64,000 nt of DNA from the NCBI GenBank assembly GCA_028023455.1, contig JAQFVV010012395.1, positions 6,076,001-6,140,000 of the forward strand, read 5' to 3'. The DNA is from Epiperipatus broadwayi (Eukaryota > Onychophora > Udeonychophora > Euonychophora > Peripatidae). The translations under genes and the position numbers were made by a program. The notes below the pieces were generated by a model, which searched no databases, was not told the DNA's origin, and saw only the letters and a program-made list of their open reading frames with translations. Below are positions 43,160-54,999 of this stretch, piece after piece; position 1 is the first letter of the stretch; the number at the start of each line of letters is the position of its first letter.

Positions 43160-43876
43160 TTGGATAAAGGGCGGGCAACAAGATGGGTGAGAAAGATAAT
43201 GTGGTATGCAAAGGATTTGGATAAAGAATTTATATCAGTATACTTGTATAAAAGATGGGATGATTGTGTTAGGAGGATTGTTGAATGTTATAGTGGTAAG
43301 AAATGGAATAAAAGAATAGATGCGTTAATAAAGAATAGGGAGTTGTAGAGATGGAGAACTAGTAGGAGAGAAACAAGAGTTTAAATATATATAGAAGTAA
43401 ACGGAACATTGGGTGCGAGTTAATTTATGATAATAGTAAGGAAAGTAGCTTATTATTTAAGGCTCGAACGGGATCTTTAGCAACAAGAGAATATACATGT
43501 AAATGTAAAAATATGAGTGATTTATTCTGCAAATTGTGTAAGGAAGATATAGAAAGTATTAGGCATCTGTTGCTTGAAAGCAGAAAGGGTACAAATAATG
43601 AAGTTATGGGCAAATAAATATGAACAAAGTGATTATACAGAAAGTGGGTTATTGTTTTTTATGCTGGGTTTGGGAAAAGATAAGGGGGATTTAGATATAA
43701 AGGCCATAGAGTTGACAAAGATTATATTGTGGAAATGGAATGGAACAGATTATGGGAAAGCTTAGAATGGGGAATGGAAGGGTAAGGTAAAGTGGCTAAC
43801 AGGTTTTTTTGGGCCTAGTTGCTGAAAGATTCCTGACTCCATTTAAGGAGAAGTTATGGTACATCATATCACAACT
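43160..43876 (+). pseudogene. LINE C-terminal fragment 1
   Basis: The translation ATRWVRKIMWYAKDLDKEF, then YLYKRWDDCVRRIVECYSG, is followed by a zinc-knuckle-like CKLC...RHLL block near 43530-43575 and KLWANKYEQSDYTE. It ends at a 3' tail GTTGCTGAAAGATTCCTGAC... GTACATCATATCACA. It lacks RT. Frame breaks at 43345 and 43575. The same module recurs at 44835-45545 and 45610-46318. The module resembles the Cys/His-bearing C terminus of Jockey/I-type LINE ORF2 proteins. Confidence 0.7.
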
Positions 43877-43884
43877 TATGGATA

Positions 43885-45545
43885 TGAGTAGGAATTCAGG
43901 TAGATCATTATATATATTTCATAGATATAGAGAAGGAATATGATAGAGTAAATAGAAATAGATTATGGGTAAGTTTAGCAATTTGGGAATGGATGAAGCT
44001 TTAGTAAATATTAAGAAATTATATGAAAATAATTACTATACTTACCAATTAGGGGATATAGAATCAATTAAAGTTAAAAATGGGGTGGGATTAAGGCAAG
44101 GATGCCCTATGTCACCTATTTTGTTTTTGTTGTATTTGAGTGAAATAGAGAAAGCAATAGAAAGACTAGAAAGAGGGATAGAGATACCATTAATGGGTGG
44201 CAAGGGAGTATATATTTTGTCATGTCTTTTTTTGTGGATATTTTTTTGTGTGCAGAAAGAAGATATGGAAATTATGCTGAGGACATGTGCAAGGATGATG
44301 GGGATTAAATTTAGTAAAGAAAAATCAAATGTAATGATGATTAATAATGGGGAAAGAGAAGATGTAGAATTTTATTGGGAGATATAAAGTTAAGTGTGGT
44401 GGATAGATATAATAATTTGGGAATCATCTTAAGTAATCAGGAAAATTGCTTGGTTGAATGGAAGAAAAAATTCGTAAATGAAGCAAAGAAAAGAAAGGGT
44501 TAAGTAAAGAAATTGAACAGTGCTTTCATATAATATATATGATGTAGCTAGAATTATATGAGAGTTGTAGTAGCAGGGTTAACATATGGTAATGATGCTT
44601 TATGTGTTAGTAAATGGGTATAAGATTACTTAGTGAAAGTACAAAGGGAAGTAGGAAGACATGCATTAGATGCAGAGGTATGGGCAGCAAAGGAGGCAAT
44701 TCAAGGAGAAATGGGATGATTAAGTTTTTATATGAGAGATACAAAAAGTAAAATGAAAATGTTTGGTAGATTTCAGTTTATGGATAATAAAAGAATAGCC
44801 AAAATAGTATTTAATTGTATTATGAGTAAAGAGCAGGCAACAAGATGGGTGAGAAAGATAATGCGGTATGCAAAAGATTTGGATAAAGAATTTATATCAG
44901 TATACTTGTATAAAAGGTGGGATGATTGTGTTAGGAGGATTGTTGAGTGTTATAGTGGTAAGGAATGGGATAAAAGAATAGATGGATTAATAAAGAATAG
45001 GGAGTTGGAGAACTAGTATGGAGAGTAAAAAGATTTTAAATATATATAGAAGTAAATGGAACATTGGGTGTGAGTTAAGTTATGATAATAGTAAGAAAAG
45101 TAGCTTATTTTTTAAGGCTTGAACAGGATTTTTAGCAACAAGTGGATATACATGTAAATGAAAAAATATGGGTGATTTAGTCTGCAAATTGTGTATGGAA
45201 AATATAGAAAAATTTAGGCATCTGTTGATTGAATGTAAATTCTTGAAAGCAGAAATGGTGCAAATAATGAAGTTATGGGAGAATAAATATGAACAAAGTG
45301 ATTATACAGAAATTGGGTTATTTGTTTTTATGCTGGATTTGGGAAAAGATAAGGGGGATTTAGATATAAAGGCCATAGAGTTGACAAAAATTATGTTGTG
45401 GAAATGGGATGGAGCAGATTATGGGAAAGCTTAGGGTGGGGAATGGAAGGCAGAGGGTAAAGTGGCTAACATGTTTCTTTGGGCATAGTTGCTGAGAGAT
45501 TTCTGACTCCATTTAAGAAGAAAGTCACGGTACATCACATCACAT
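43885..45545 (+). pseudogene. LINE reverse transcriptase plus C-terminal region (Jockey/I-like)
   Basis: RT begins with YIDIEKEYDRVNRNRLW (about 43916-43968, motif A with the catalytic Asp). It continues in the 140-codon ORF at 43965-44387 with VGLRQGCPMSPILF (motif B block). The YADD motif C position is replaced by LSCLFLWIFF, so the catalytic Asp pair is lost. KEDMEIMLRTCARMMGIKFS follows. After breaks come QREVGRHALDAEVWAAKEA (about 44640-44695), ATRWVRKIMRYAKDLD, a CKLCMENIEKFRHLLIEC zinc-knuckle-like block (45181-45234) and the 3' tail with CATCACATCACA. Clade assignment to Jockey/I is by motif impression only. Confidence 0.75.
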
Positions 45546-46318
45546 GAAATTTTGGTAGATTGCAGGTTATGGATAATAAGAGAATAGCCACAATAGTATT
45601 TAATTAAGTTATGAGTAAAAGGCAGGCAACAAGATGGGTGAGAAAGATGGTATGGTATGCAAAAGATTTGAATAAAACATTTAGGTAAGTATATTTATAC
45701 AAAAGGTGGGATGATTGTTTTAGGAGAATTGTTGAGTGTAATAGTTGCAAGGAATGGGATAGAAGAAAAGATGCATTAATAAAGAATAGGGAGATGGAGA
45801 GGTAATATGGAGAGTAAAAAGAGTTTAAATATATATAGAAGTAAACAGAATATTGAGTGTGAGTTAATTTATGATAATAGCAAAGAAAGTAGTTTACTGT
45901 TTAAAGCTTGAACAGGATCTTTAGCAACAAGGGAATATACACACAAATGGAAAAAGGTGGATGATTTAAGCATAGATAATATTAGGCATCTGTTAATTGA
46001 ATGTAAATGCTTGCAAGTAGAAAGGGCACAAATAATGAAGTTGTAGGAAATAAATATAAACAAAGTGATTATATAGAAGGTGTGTTCTTGTTTTTTTATG
46101 TTGGATTTGAAAAAAGGTAAGGGGGATTTGGATATAATGGCCATGGAGTTGACAAAGATTGTTGCGGAAATGGGATGGAACAGGATAGAGAAGAATATAG
46201 GAAAAAGTTAGGGCAAGGAAATGAAAGGGAAGGTAAAGTGGTTAACAGATTTCTCTAGGCATAGTAGCTGAGAGATTCCCGATTCCGAAAAAGGAGGTTA
46301 CCGTGCATCTCATCTCAT
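45546..46318 (+). pseudogene. LINE C-terminal fragment 2
   Basis: A third copy of the C-terminal module: RQATRWVRKMVWYAKDL near 45620-45675, YLYKRWDDCF, IRHLLIEC near 45985-46010, and a tail GCTGAGAGATTCCCGATTCC ending CATCTCATCTCATC. The tail microsatellite differs from fragment 1 and the main copy (CATCT against CATCA), which suggests an independent insertion or subfamily. Multiple stops. Confidence 0.65.
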
Positions 46319-46329
46319 CATTATCATGT

Positions 46330-47585
46330 CTATTCGATAAAGTTGAAACATGTCTCAATAGAATCATTAAAAAAGAAACGAAAAATGATTGATGTAACAA
46401 AATTATTAAAACTTTTAACTTTTTTTTTTTTTAAAAAAAAAAAAATTTTTATTATCAATCAAACTAGAAATCAAATTTAATTGAATAATGTACTTTTCAC
46501 ATTTAATAAATTTTAATTTGTAAGAATCTTTTTTCTCTTTTTATGGTAATTAAATTTTCTTTTTAATTTCTTTTAATGTAACTTTTAATGATTTGAGAGT
46601 ATATTAAAGTTTTTTTTTTTTATAAGTCGTAATTTATAGTTATTAAATTTGAGACCATAAAAAAGTTAGCTTTAGAAAAATAAAAAGTGTCCAAATCACA
46701 AATCCCTGATGGGAAAATGTCTAAATATTATTCCGATGTTGTTATGTTGTCAAAGTTGTCTAGATGTAAATTTATGAATCTTTTTAATATCTTAAAACTT
46801 TTTAAATATTTATATCAGTATGCGATTTAAAAAAATGACAACTGAAATACAGATTTCAAATATATATAAATGCTGGAAGTAGTCATAGTGTTATTAAGGT
46901 TCACCCAAAATTTTTTAGAAGCTATTTATAAATTGGTTTTTGGATTAAATATATTTTAAAAAGTATTTTGAAATGTGGATATATCTTATTATTAAACTCT
47001 TAAATCAAATTGTATTAGCACCAAATTATACAGTGGTATTTGATGGCAATGCAGCCCGATTTATGAGTTGTTTTTAGTCCTTTCATAGAAAAGTGATGGA
47101 TTTTTATGTACTCTTATGCAGCTTAGAGCTAATGACTGGAGTCACTCATCTCATATGTTGTATCCATAGTTATATAGGGCTAGCAACTATATATTGTGGT
47201 CACATTAGTTTAAGTTAACTGCAGGTTTAGACAGATTTGACTTCTTGCCAAAAGAATGGCAAATACCACAACAATCCATTATTTGAATTATCCAACTTAT
47301 TTTTATATAAACAGAGGTGATACATATCATCCATTTTTATAGCTAAAATATAAAAACATGAGTAAATCAAAGGCTATTAAATGGAAGCATAAATAACCTT
47401 CTACAACTAATTATTAACTAATGACCTTCTTCTGGCAAGAATAGGAGAGTGATGATGATTTTAACTAGGGACTATTTTTCATTATTATTCTGCTACACAT
47501 CAAAATCATCAAAATTTAAACAACTTAGAGTTTTAAATTCCTCTCTAATAATTGAATAGCTTGTAATTCAGGAATTCATATGAAG
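46330..47585. other. Unassigned A+T-rich DNA
   Basis: Long T/A homopolymers near 46420-46447. A phrase near 47150-47190 (ATAGTTATATAGGGCTAGCA) weakly recalls the AGCTATATGGGGCTGA part of the array unit and may be an old relic. No gene. Confidence 0.4.
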
Positions 47586-47594
47586 GTCATACAT

Positions 47595-47690
47595 TGAAGT
47601 GGCAAAATGACATGTGGACCATGGAGCTTCACTTTTAGAGTTTACCATTCTACCACTAACTCCCTGAGTTAACACCAATCAAATCATTTG
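47595..47690 (-). repeat. tRNA-like SINE fragment
   Basis: The minus strand reads GTTAGTGGTAGAATGGTAAAC (A-box-like), then AAGTGAAGCTCCATGGTCCAC, where a weak B box may lie. Similar A-box region at 1177. No target duplication found. Confidence 0.3.
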
Positions 47691-47699
47691 TATATCTAG

Positions 47700-49135
47700 G
47701 TTTTATTTCAGTCACCAACTATATAATAGTTTGGAAACCTTAGTTTGTAAGCTAATTGTAGACTCTGCTATCTATTGACTACCAAATTACTTAGTACTTA
47801 CATTTTTAAAATTTTGATTTTTAATTACAGAGATCACTACTTTCCAATCAGACACATTTTGAAAAACTTAAATGATGCTGAGATCTTCTAAATATTGGTG
47901 ATGTATATTAATGCATTTCTAACCCACCATATTTTAAAAGGGTTTCCGTGTTGATGCAGGATGGGTTCACATTATTATCTTTCTTTAAGCATCAAAGACT
48001 AGTTTTGAGTTGTTTTTTTAGGGGTGGGGGGCATCAGTGTATCACTTTATCTTAACTATACCACAACTACTTACCAGTGCAGAAACACAAACCATCCTCT
48101 CTCACCATGTTTGCATTTTAAGAATAACTTTCAAGGACTAACAACGCTTTTTTAAAACTATACTGTAATGAAATTAATCTGTAATTTCTGCCTTAAATAT
48201 AGAATCAAAACAACCAATAAAAAGTTAAAAATTCACAAATTGATTTCCACCTGAAGCAAGTAAAGAAAATTCTCAAATTTGACCACTTAAATGAAATTGG
48301 GCTAAATTAACCACTTTGATCTTCTAATACCATATGACTCCTCGAGGAACTGATTTCATGATTATTATGACATGAAGAGTTAGTTTGATGATAGAATGTT
48401 GGGGAACTCTAGAGTTTAAGATCTATGGATCATTGCTTTATTGTGTCACCTCCTGAGCTCGAAGTTTATGTAAAGTAATGAGAAATAAAATTATTTGATT
48501 ATTAAAGCATTTTAAAATAAAATTAAAACAAAAAAATCATGCAATGACTTGTGTTTAATAAATAATGTCATTTTACAATCATTTCTTACAAGACATTCGT
48601 AGTGCTATTTTTTTTTTTTAGCAATTGTTTATTATAAATATATCTGTCTTTCTTTCTGATTGCTGAAACTTACTTGTCACTATTGTTCATGTAATGTATT
48701 ATTAGAATTTATTTTCACACATGCTGTGATAACTCAAAAATTGAGTAATTAAACATTGTTTCAAGCTAATATCTGAAAGTCTTCAGCAGCAGGAATTTTA
48801 TACAAGATTTAAATTTACCAGTATTAACAAATTCCATGTAATCTCATTTTGGTTTTTATAATTTCAACTTACAAGAAATATAAAAGAATTTAAAAGTTTT
48901 ATTTTGTATGCCTTTGGATATAAGATTGGTAGCCATGTTGTTGATTTAAGATATTCTTCAAGACATATTCTTTTCCTTTAACATTGTATTTTAAAATAAT
49001 GAAGTTGTTTAAAGATGGCAATTATTTATAACTGCAAGCTTATAAAGTAATAAAGAGAAACATATAAACTGAATTTGTATAATTAATCATCATCATCAGA
49101 TCAACAAAAAATAATGACAATATAAATTGGGATAA
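47700..49135. other. Unassigned, one possible hammerhead relic
   Basis: At 47994-48048 the minus strand has CACTGATG and, after a C-rich insertion, CAACTCAAAACTAGTC, in the order of a family-B ribozyme but without a pairing stem I. It is followed by a phrase shared with 31970-32040. No gene was seen. Confidence 0.35.
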
Positions 49136-49139
49136 TGGC

Positions 49140-49195
49140 ATGACTTAGGCCAACTGATGAGACTTAGTTATACCAAAATGCATATTGGTAGTCAT
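49140..49195 (+). ncRNA. Degenerate hammerhead relic, family S
   Basis: GGCCAACTGATGAGACTTAG at 49148-49167 and CATATTGGTAG at about 49181-49191 keep the CCAA/TTGG stem I and the CTGATGA core of family S. GAAA has become AAAA and stem II no longer pairs. Predicted inactive. Confidence 0.5.
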
Positions 49196-49199
49196 TTTC

Positions 49200-50340
49200 T
49201 TTTTTCTATATCTGTAATTGTATGATTAAAAGAAGTAATACAAGGATTTATGTTGTTAGAAAAATATTTCAGTGGAAGAGTGATTGGTTTTATCTCCATG
49301 CTGCCTGTGAAGCCATCTCTAAATCAACACGTATTGTATAGTGTCATAGTTTTGCTATTTGCTACAGAAATTTAAAGTGCTCTCTGGTCTGGATCATAAG
49401 TTTTGACATGAAATGTGGCAATATGTTTTGTATCTTCATAGATCTCCTCTTCAGTATTCTTCTGTTCACCACAAAACTTCGCAAGCCATTTTAAAACTTT
49501 CTTGTGTACTGCCATACATAGTATAAATCACTCAAATTTTTCAATGGGTTTTTCCTAATTTAAAATTTTTTCCATTGTGAATTAAGTTATGAAACACATT
49601 TCATTTAATAACTCATTATTCAGAAATGCTATCATTTTAAAACTTTTATGGTGAATAGTTGAGCTATGTTGTTTATGTAACATGCCAATTCAAAGATGCG
49701 TTACAGATACTTTAAGGAGAGAGCCAGTTACATATTGATTAGGACACACTCTGCATGGCAGCATTTATTTGTAATATATATTAAGAACAGAGAGTTACGA
49801 CTTCTTTAATTTGGTCTATTGAGAAGCAAGATGAGTATCATTATATTATAAAATTTTTAGACCTAAATATCCTTAGACAGAATAATTCTTTGGATTATAG
49901 GATGATTTTAAAACTCTTAAATGTGAGAAGCATCATACACCCTAAGTCTATCACCCTTTTCCCCCATAAATACACAGGACTGAAAGGTTTTCTCTATATA
50001 AACTGGAACCTTTTCAAAAAAATCTATGAATTATATACAAAAGGTCTAATTAACATGGGGTATAATTCTAATAAAATAAATTCAATAATCACTAATTTTT
50101 ATGACAGAATCTTGCATCCTATAAACATCTAATCTGAAGATAAAAAATGGATTGTCTCTCTTAGGTTTCTAAAATTGCACAAAAGTTAAAAAATATTTGT
50201 ACCAACAAATATAATATCAACTTTTGCTTGCCTCCATTTTAAAATAAATTATTAAAAGGTTGCCATAAAAAAAATTGTACCAATTTAAAAATAAGAGTAT
50301 GTTGCATTTAAAAATTTTATGTTGTTATTAATAAATTTAT
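49200..50340. other. Unassigned A+T-rich DNA
   Basis: No feature that I can support. An 80-codon ORF at 49890-50132 (HPKSITLFPHKYTG) is not recognised and could be a coding relic. Its neighbours give no context. Confidence 0.4.
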
Positions 50341-50344
50341 ATAT

Positions 50345-51590
50345 CTTTGGATCAATAATTTCATTCTTTGTGGTCAAGTTGCAATCATTAATGTCTATAT
50401 AAACATACTAGACCATAAATAAAGATGAATTTTCACCTTTATTGTTAAAAGAAGGTTGCCTTGACAACAGATTGATGTTGTTGATTGTTATTGATATTGT
50501 CTAAGTATTAACTGTTTTCAGTGAATTTATATTCATAAACATATTTAGCCTTGAGCATTATTAGCTTTATTATTGAAGTGATACTTTGTAGAAGTGTGGT
50601 TCATAAGTTAGAACTGCAGTTTGAATGTTATAATTGACTATTTGTTAGTCTGCATTCAGAACAGGATATATTTACTTGTTTAATGATGTTTATTTAAAAC
50701 TTCTTTGTATCAATAATTTCATTTTCTGTGGTCAATTTGTAATTTTTAGTGTCTATAAAAAATTTTAGATCATAAATAAAGGTGGATTTCCACCTTTATT
50801 GTTAAAATGTGGTTGCCTTGACAAAAGATTGAAATTATTGATTAATTATTAATATTGGTATTGTATAAGTGTTGACTGCTTTAGTGAATTTAAAATCTAT
50901 CTAGCCTTGAGCATTATTAGATTTATTATTTAAATAATATATTGTAGTAATGTAGTTGAAAAATTTAACTGCAGTTTGAATGTTATAGTTGATTATTTGT
51001 TAAGTTTGTTTGCAGAACAGATTATATTTAATTGTTTAATGAGGTTTATTTAAACTTCTTTGTATCAATAATTTCACTTGTTGTAGTCAAGTTGCAATCT
51101 TTAGTAACTACATAAACAGAAAATAAATAAATAAAGATGGATTTTCACTTTTATTGTTAAAAGGAGGTTGCCTTGACAACATATTGAGATTATGGATTGT
51201 TATTGATATTGGTATTGTTTAAGTGTTGATTAATTTCTGTGAATTTATATTTATAAACCTGTGGCAGTGAGCATTATTAATCGTATTATTTAAGTAATAC
51301 ATTGTAGAAGTGCAGTTTGAATGTTATAATTATTTGTTAGAATGCATTCAGAACAGATTATATTTACTTGTTTAATAAAGTTTATATAAACTTCTTTGTA
51401 TCAACAATTTCTTTCTTTGTGACCAAGTTGCAATCTTTAGTGTCTATATAAACATATTAGACTTAAATAAAAGATGAAATTTCACCTTTATTGTTAAAAG
51501 AAGGTTGCCTTGACAACAGATTGAGATTGCTGATTGTTATTGATATTGTCTAAGTGTTTACTGCTTTCAAATGAATTTGTAAAAATATAT
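50345..51590 (+). repeat. Diverged ~355-bp tandem repeat, four units (family K)
   Basis: GGTTGCCTTGACAA occurs at about 50454, 50811, 51166 and 51503, giving periods near 357, 355 and 337. Each unit also carries CTTCTTTGTATCAA(T/C)AATTTC, CAAGTTGCAATC, GATTGTTATTGATATTG and GAGCATTATTA in the same order. Units differ by many substitutions and small indels, so the array is old, unlike the 435-bp array. No hammerhead core was found. A single related piece is at 13020-13105. Confidence 0.85.
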
Positions 51591-51599
51591 AGAATGTAA

Positions 51600-53035
51600 T
51601 TATACATAAACAAAACTATAGATAATAAAATTAATGTTTATTTACATTTTAGTAGAGTTTGGGTACATGATGAGGGAATAAAAGATCTCTCTTGAAATCC
51701 CAAAGGTTTACAAATTCAAAAAAGTCTTGAAATGAGGAAATTTGTATTTTTGGTAGTATATTTAGTTTTTATCGTAAAAAAAAAAAAACATTATTAAATG
51801 TTTTAATTAAATGTTTATATGGGTGATAACCAGGAGAGAAAATTATATCTGATAGTAAAGATAAAAACAATTTTGAGATTTCTCTGGCCAGAAGACAAAA
51901 AATGATAGGCAATGTTTCAATTATTTAATTTTTTATGGATGGAATTTAACTTTTGCTCTCATATTGGTTTTTAAATATTACTTTATTTTCAATATTTTCA
52001 ACCTCTGTAAATAAAATGACATTAATGGAAGAAGAGAAGGAATGAAGGGAAATAGTTATTATTTCAATGTTGTCATAGACACGCCAAGCAAATGTCTGGT
52101 GATTAGTAATCAATAAATAAAAAATTAGAATTTGCAAAATATTTTAATATTCAGGAAAAATTGAACTTTTTAAAAAGTTTACAAGTAACTTTTTTTTAAT
52201 TGTATGATTTGAACAGAAAGTTTGCTGCTAATGTAGTTTCTCCCAAGAGTCCTGCAATACAATTTTTAACAAAACTTAATCCTCTATGCCCATAATGGAA
52301 TTTAAAGCTCAGAGCTTTTTTTCCAGGCAGCTAAGAATTTTTTAATTACGGTTAGAATTTTAATTTTTAGATGGTTCCCATATTATATGAAGTACAGTGC
52401 ATTTTAGTTTTTAAATATATGCTTGTAAAAATAAATGAAGACTCACTGTTGTATATAAAAGTTGCATCAAGTTTTTATTGCTGCTTTTTTCATTACGAGT
52501 GATACGTTATTCAAGTGATTTAGATTGTCCAGGAAACTTCTGATTTAAGAATAATAAGTTTCTATTAATAACCAATAATGGATAGCAAACTAGATTAGCG
52601 ATGGGCTATCTATGAGAAAATAAACTGTATATCCAGATTTTAGCCAAGATTCGTAGCCCAAGTGCATGAATGTTCTACAGGACATTAAAAAAATCAATTT
52701 TCAGTAATTCATGTTAAAAAATGAATACTTACGTAATGCGTTTTATTATTTTTGTATACAAATTTATACTTTTCGTATTGTTAAAAATTTGACTTTATAA
52801 CATGGCATCTGCTGTCACAAACAACTCCCCACCTCCACCACCAAAATAAAGTACAACATGTTGTCATAAACATGGGCAGCAGGTGTAATACGCAAGTACC
52901 AAAAAATGGTTCGAATCAAATTTTTGAATGACCAGACAGGATTCATTATTATCCTCAAAGCTAGATTTAAAGATTCATAGCAGTTGACTTTTTTTTTTTT
53001 TTACTTAACTTCATGGGTTGGAGCAAAAGGAAAGT
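51600..53035. other. Unassigned A+T-rich DNA
   Basis: GGTTCGAATC at about 52910-52919 is a perfect B-box-like string, with GGGCAGCAGGTG about 35 bases upstream as a weak A box, so a tRNA-like relic is possible. Otherwise no gene or repeat. Confidence 0.35.
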
Positions 53036-53110
53036 GGTAGATTCGGGATTTCAAAGTCCTTGAAACGCGGCCTTTCCTGTCACTTCCGGTAAACAAACTT
53101 CTCACCAACT
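53036..53110. promoter_or_regulatory. Possible promoter-like island with ETS-type site
   Basis: A short G+C-richer island in A+T-rich DNA contains TGTCACTTCCGGTAAAC. CACTTCCGG is the classic ETS-factor site, common near animal housekeeping start sites. GAAACGCGGCC lies just upstream. I could not attach an exon to it on either strand. The call rests on one motif and composition. Confidence 0.25.
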
Positions 53111-53114
53111 CAGG

Positions 53115-54240
53115 AGCAATAAACCTATTCGATTATTTTATTTCAAAGCACGATTTGATAATTTAACAATCTTAATAATCCAGCATATTTTCTGAAACTT
53201 CTTAAGTAGTTTTTCTTTTATATTACTTGTTTAAAATTTTATATTCTTTTCATTTTTCTTTTTTATAAAAAAGAAAAAAAATTAACGGTTCATTTCATTC
53301 ATAAAATGGTCGATTAAAGAAGCTCAGATAAGGGTTTCTTTCTTTTTTTTTTAATTTTGAAAAGAATATTATTTCTCCTCGCCCCATTCAATATAAATCA
53401 ATTTAATTGATACTATCTAACTAATAAAAGAAAAAACTAGATGACTTTGTATTAATAGATATTTTTTAATTGCATATATGTGAATCTAAAAGTCAAATTG
53501 ATTATTGGGGGAAGTTTCTATTACTATGGTAACAATAAAATAAAAATTTCTAAATAAAATTACAATCAAGAGACATAATATAATTGAAGTATTTATTTCA
53601 ATTCAGATTAGTTGGCGATGCTTCTAAAACCTATTCAGAAATGTATCAATTAATTAAAAATGATACCCGATCCCTCATGCAGGTAATTGAGGGAGATTCA
53701 GGTGAATTGTAACTATTGTGGTAAGTTTAATCATATCTTAGTTTTTATTTTAGCTATCAGGATTATGTTTCATAGTATGCAGCTCTCCAGTGAGCAAAGC
53801 TTAAAAAAATTGTAATATTCTAGAATGACTATCAGATTATAATGAAGTAACTGTTCTTTTATAATGAGGGGAAAGGATAAAAATAGAAAAAAAAATTATA
53901 TTAAAAAGTAATATGAAAAAAAGAAAGTTAAACGAATATTTATATTGTTTGTCAATAATATTTCTTCTCTTAATAATTGTCTTTCTTTTAATTTAATGAC
54001 CCATATAATAAAAACCCCAAAAATATAATGATTTAAACAAACAAAAAAATACTTGGCCAAAAACATTCTGATGGATAAACTATGGGCTGTTTTATAAGAA
54101 TATTTAAAGTATGACCCTTTCTCCAATCTAAACTTGTAGCTATAATGTATATCCCAAATAGAGGATGCATTATGAAATAGGACTGAAAGCCATAGGCTAC
54201 TTGTTTCTTGCTGCTAACTGAATTTATATCTCTTTATTAA
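53115..54240. other. Unassigned A+T-rich DNA
   Basis: Nothing supportable was found. A 76-codon minus ORF at 53896-54126 is not recognised. Confidence 0.45.
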
Positions 54241-54246
54241 TTTATG

Positions 54247-54335
54247 GTATGTAGTGGTAAAGTGATGAATTCACAAGCCAAAGGTCAATTGTTCAAAGTT
54301 TAATTCTGCCTTTTCCGATGCTCAAATGTCACATA
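54247..54335 (+). repeat. tRNA-like SINE fragment
   Basis: TATGTAGTGGTAAAGTGATG is A-box-like, AATTCACAAGCC resembles an anticodon arm, and TTGTTCAAAGTTTAATTC is a B box with one inserted base. A second weak tRNA-like stretch (GAATCGATTTC near 54547) follows. No target duplication. Confidence 0.4.
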
Positions 54336-54653
54336 CCTTCAAATGATGAAACATCAATTATTTATTTAATTAAAAAAAATCTGTAATAAACTAAGTGTCT
54401 TAATGATATACAAATAAATTATTTTATAAAGAATGAAAAACTATCATGATATAATCAAGTACTATTAGTCAATTACAATAACAAACAAGGTCCTATCATG
54501 ATTTAGAGCAATAGCTGAGTTTCGGAGTCTGGAATATAAAATCCTTGAATCGATTTCAATTTTGGTATTTCCCATGCTTGATTATTGTAATTTTTATATA
54601 ATAGCAACAATAATTCTTGATCATTATGTACTGAGTAGAGATCTTAACATATA

Positions 54654-54862
54654 ACATCACATGACTACCTCCTCTTATCCTAAGATCTAGATGCAGTGAT
54701 CTCAGATCCAAGGCTTCTCACTGACGAAGGCCAGAAACTAGTCTGGGGATATTGGATGAGTAGGCACTAGATGGAGATTTTATGCACAAGCCTTCTGAAT
54801 CCATTGATTACTTTAGCTTGCTGTGTGTGGCAATATATATAGTGAGTTTTTGCCTGTTTTAA
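54654..54862 (+). mobile_element. Hammerhead element, family B copy 5
   Basis: A 209-bp insertion with the 11-bp duplication CTTAACATATA (54643-54653 and 54863-54873). The first ~28 bases, from ACATCACATGACTACC, are the unit's 3' terminus in minus orientation. They join a plus-oriented partial unit that runs through the HHR to GCCTGTTTTAA. The ribozyme keeps CTGACGA (54721-54727), GAAAC and TAGTCTGGGG but has lost the stem II loop (AAGGCCAGAAAC), so it is inactive. Confidence 0.85.
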
Positions 54863-54999
54863 CTTAACATATATTTTGAATTATGATTTTAAACTGTGTC
54901 ATGCTGCCTGATAAAAGTTGTTAAGGATCGTTAGACAGAAATGGCCACTACTATTGTCAATAATCAAATATTTTCTTAATGTCTGATCATGTACTCTTT

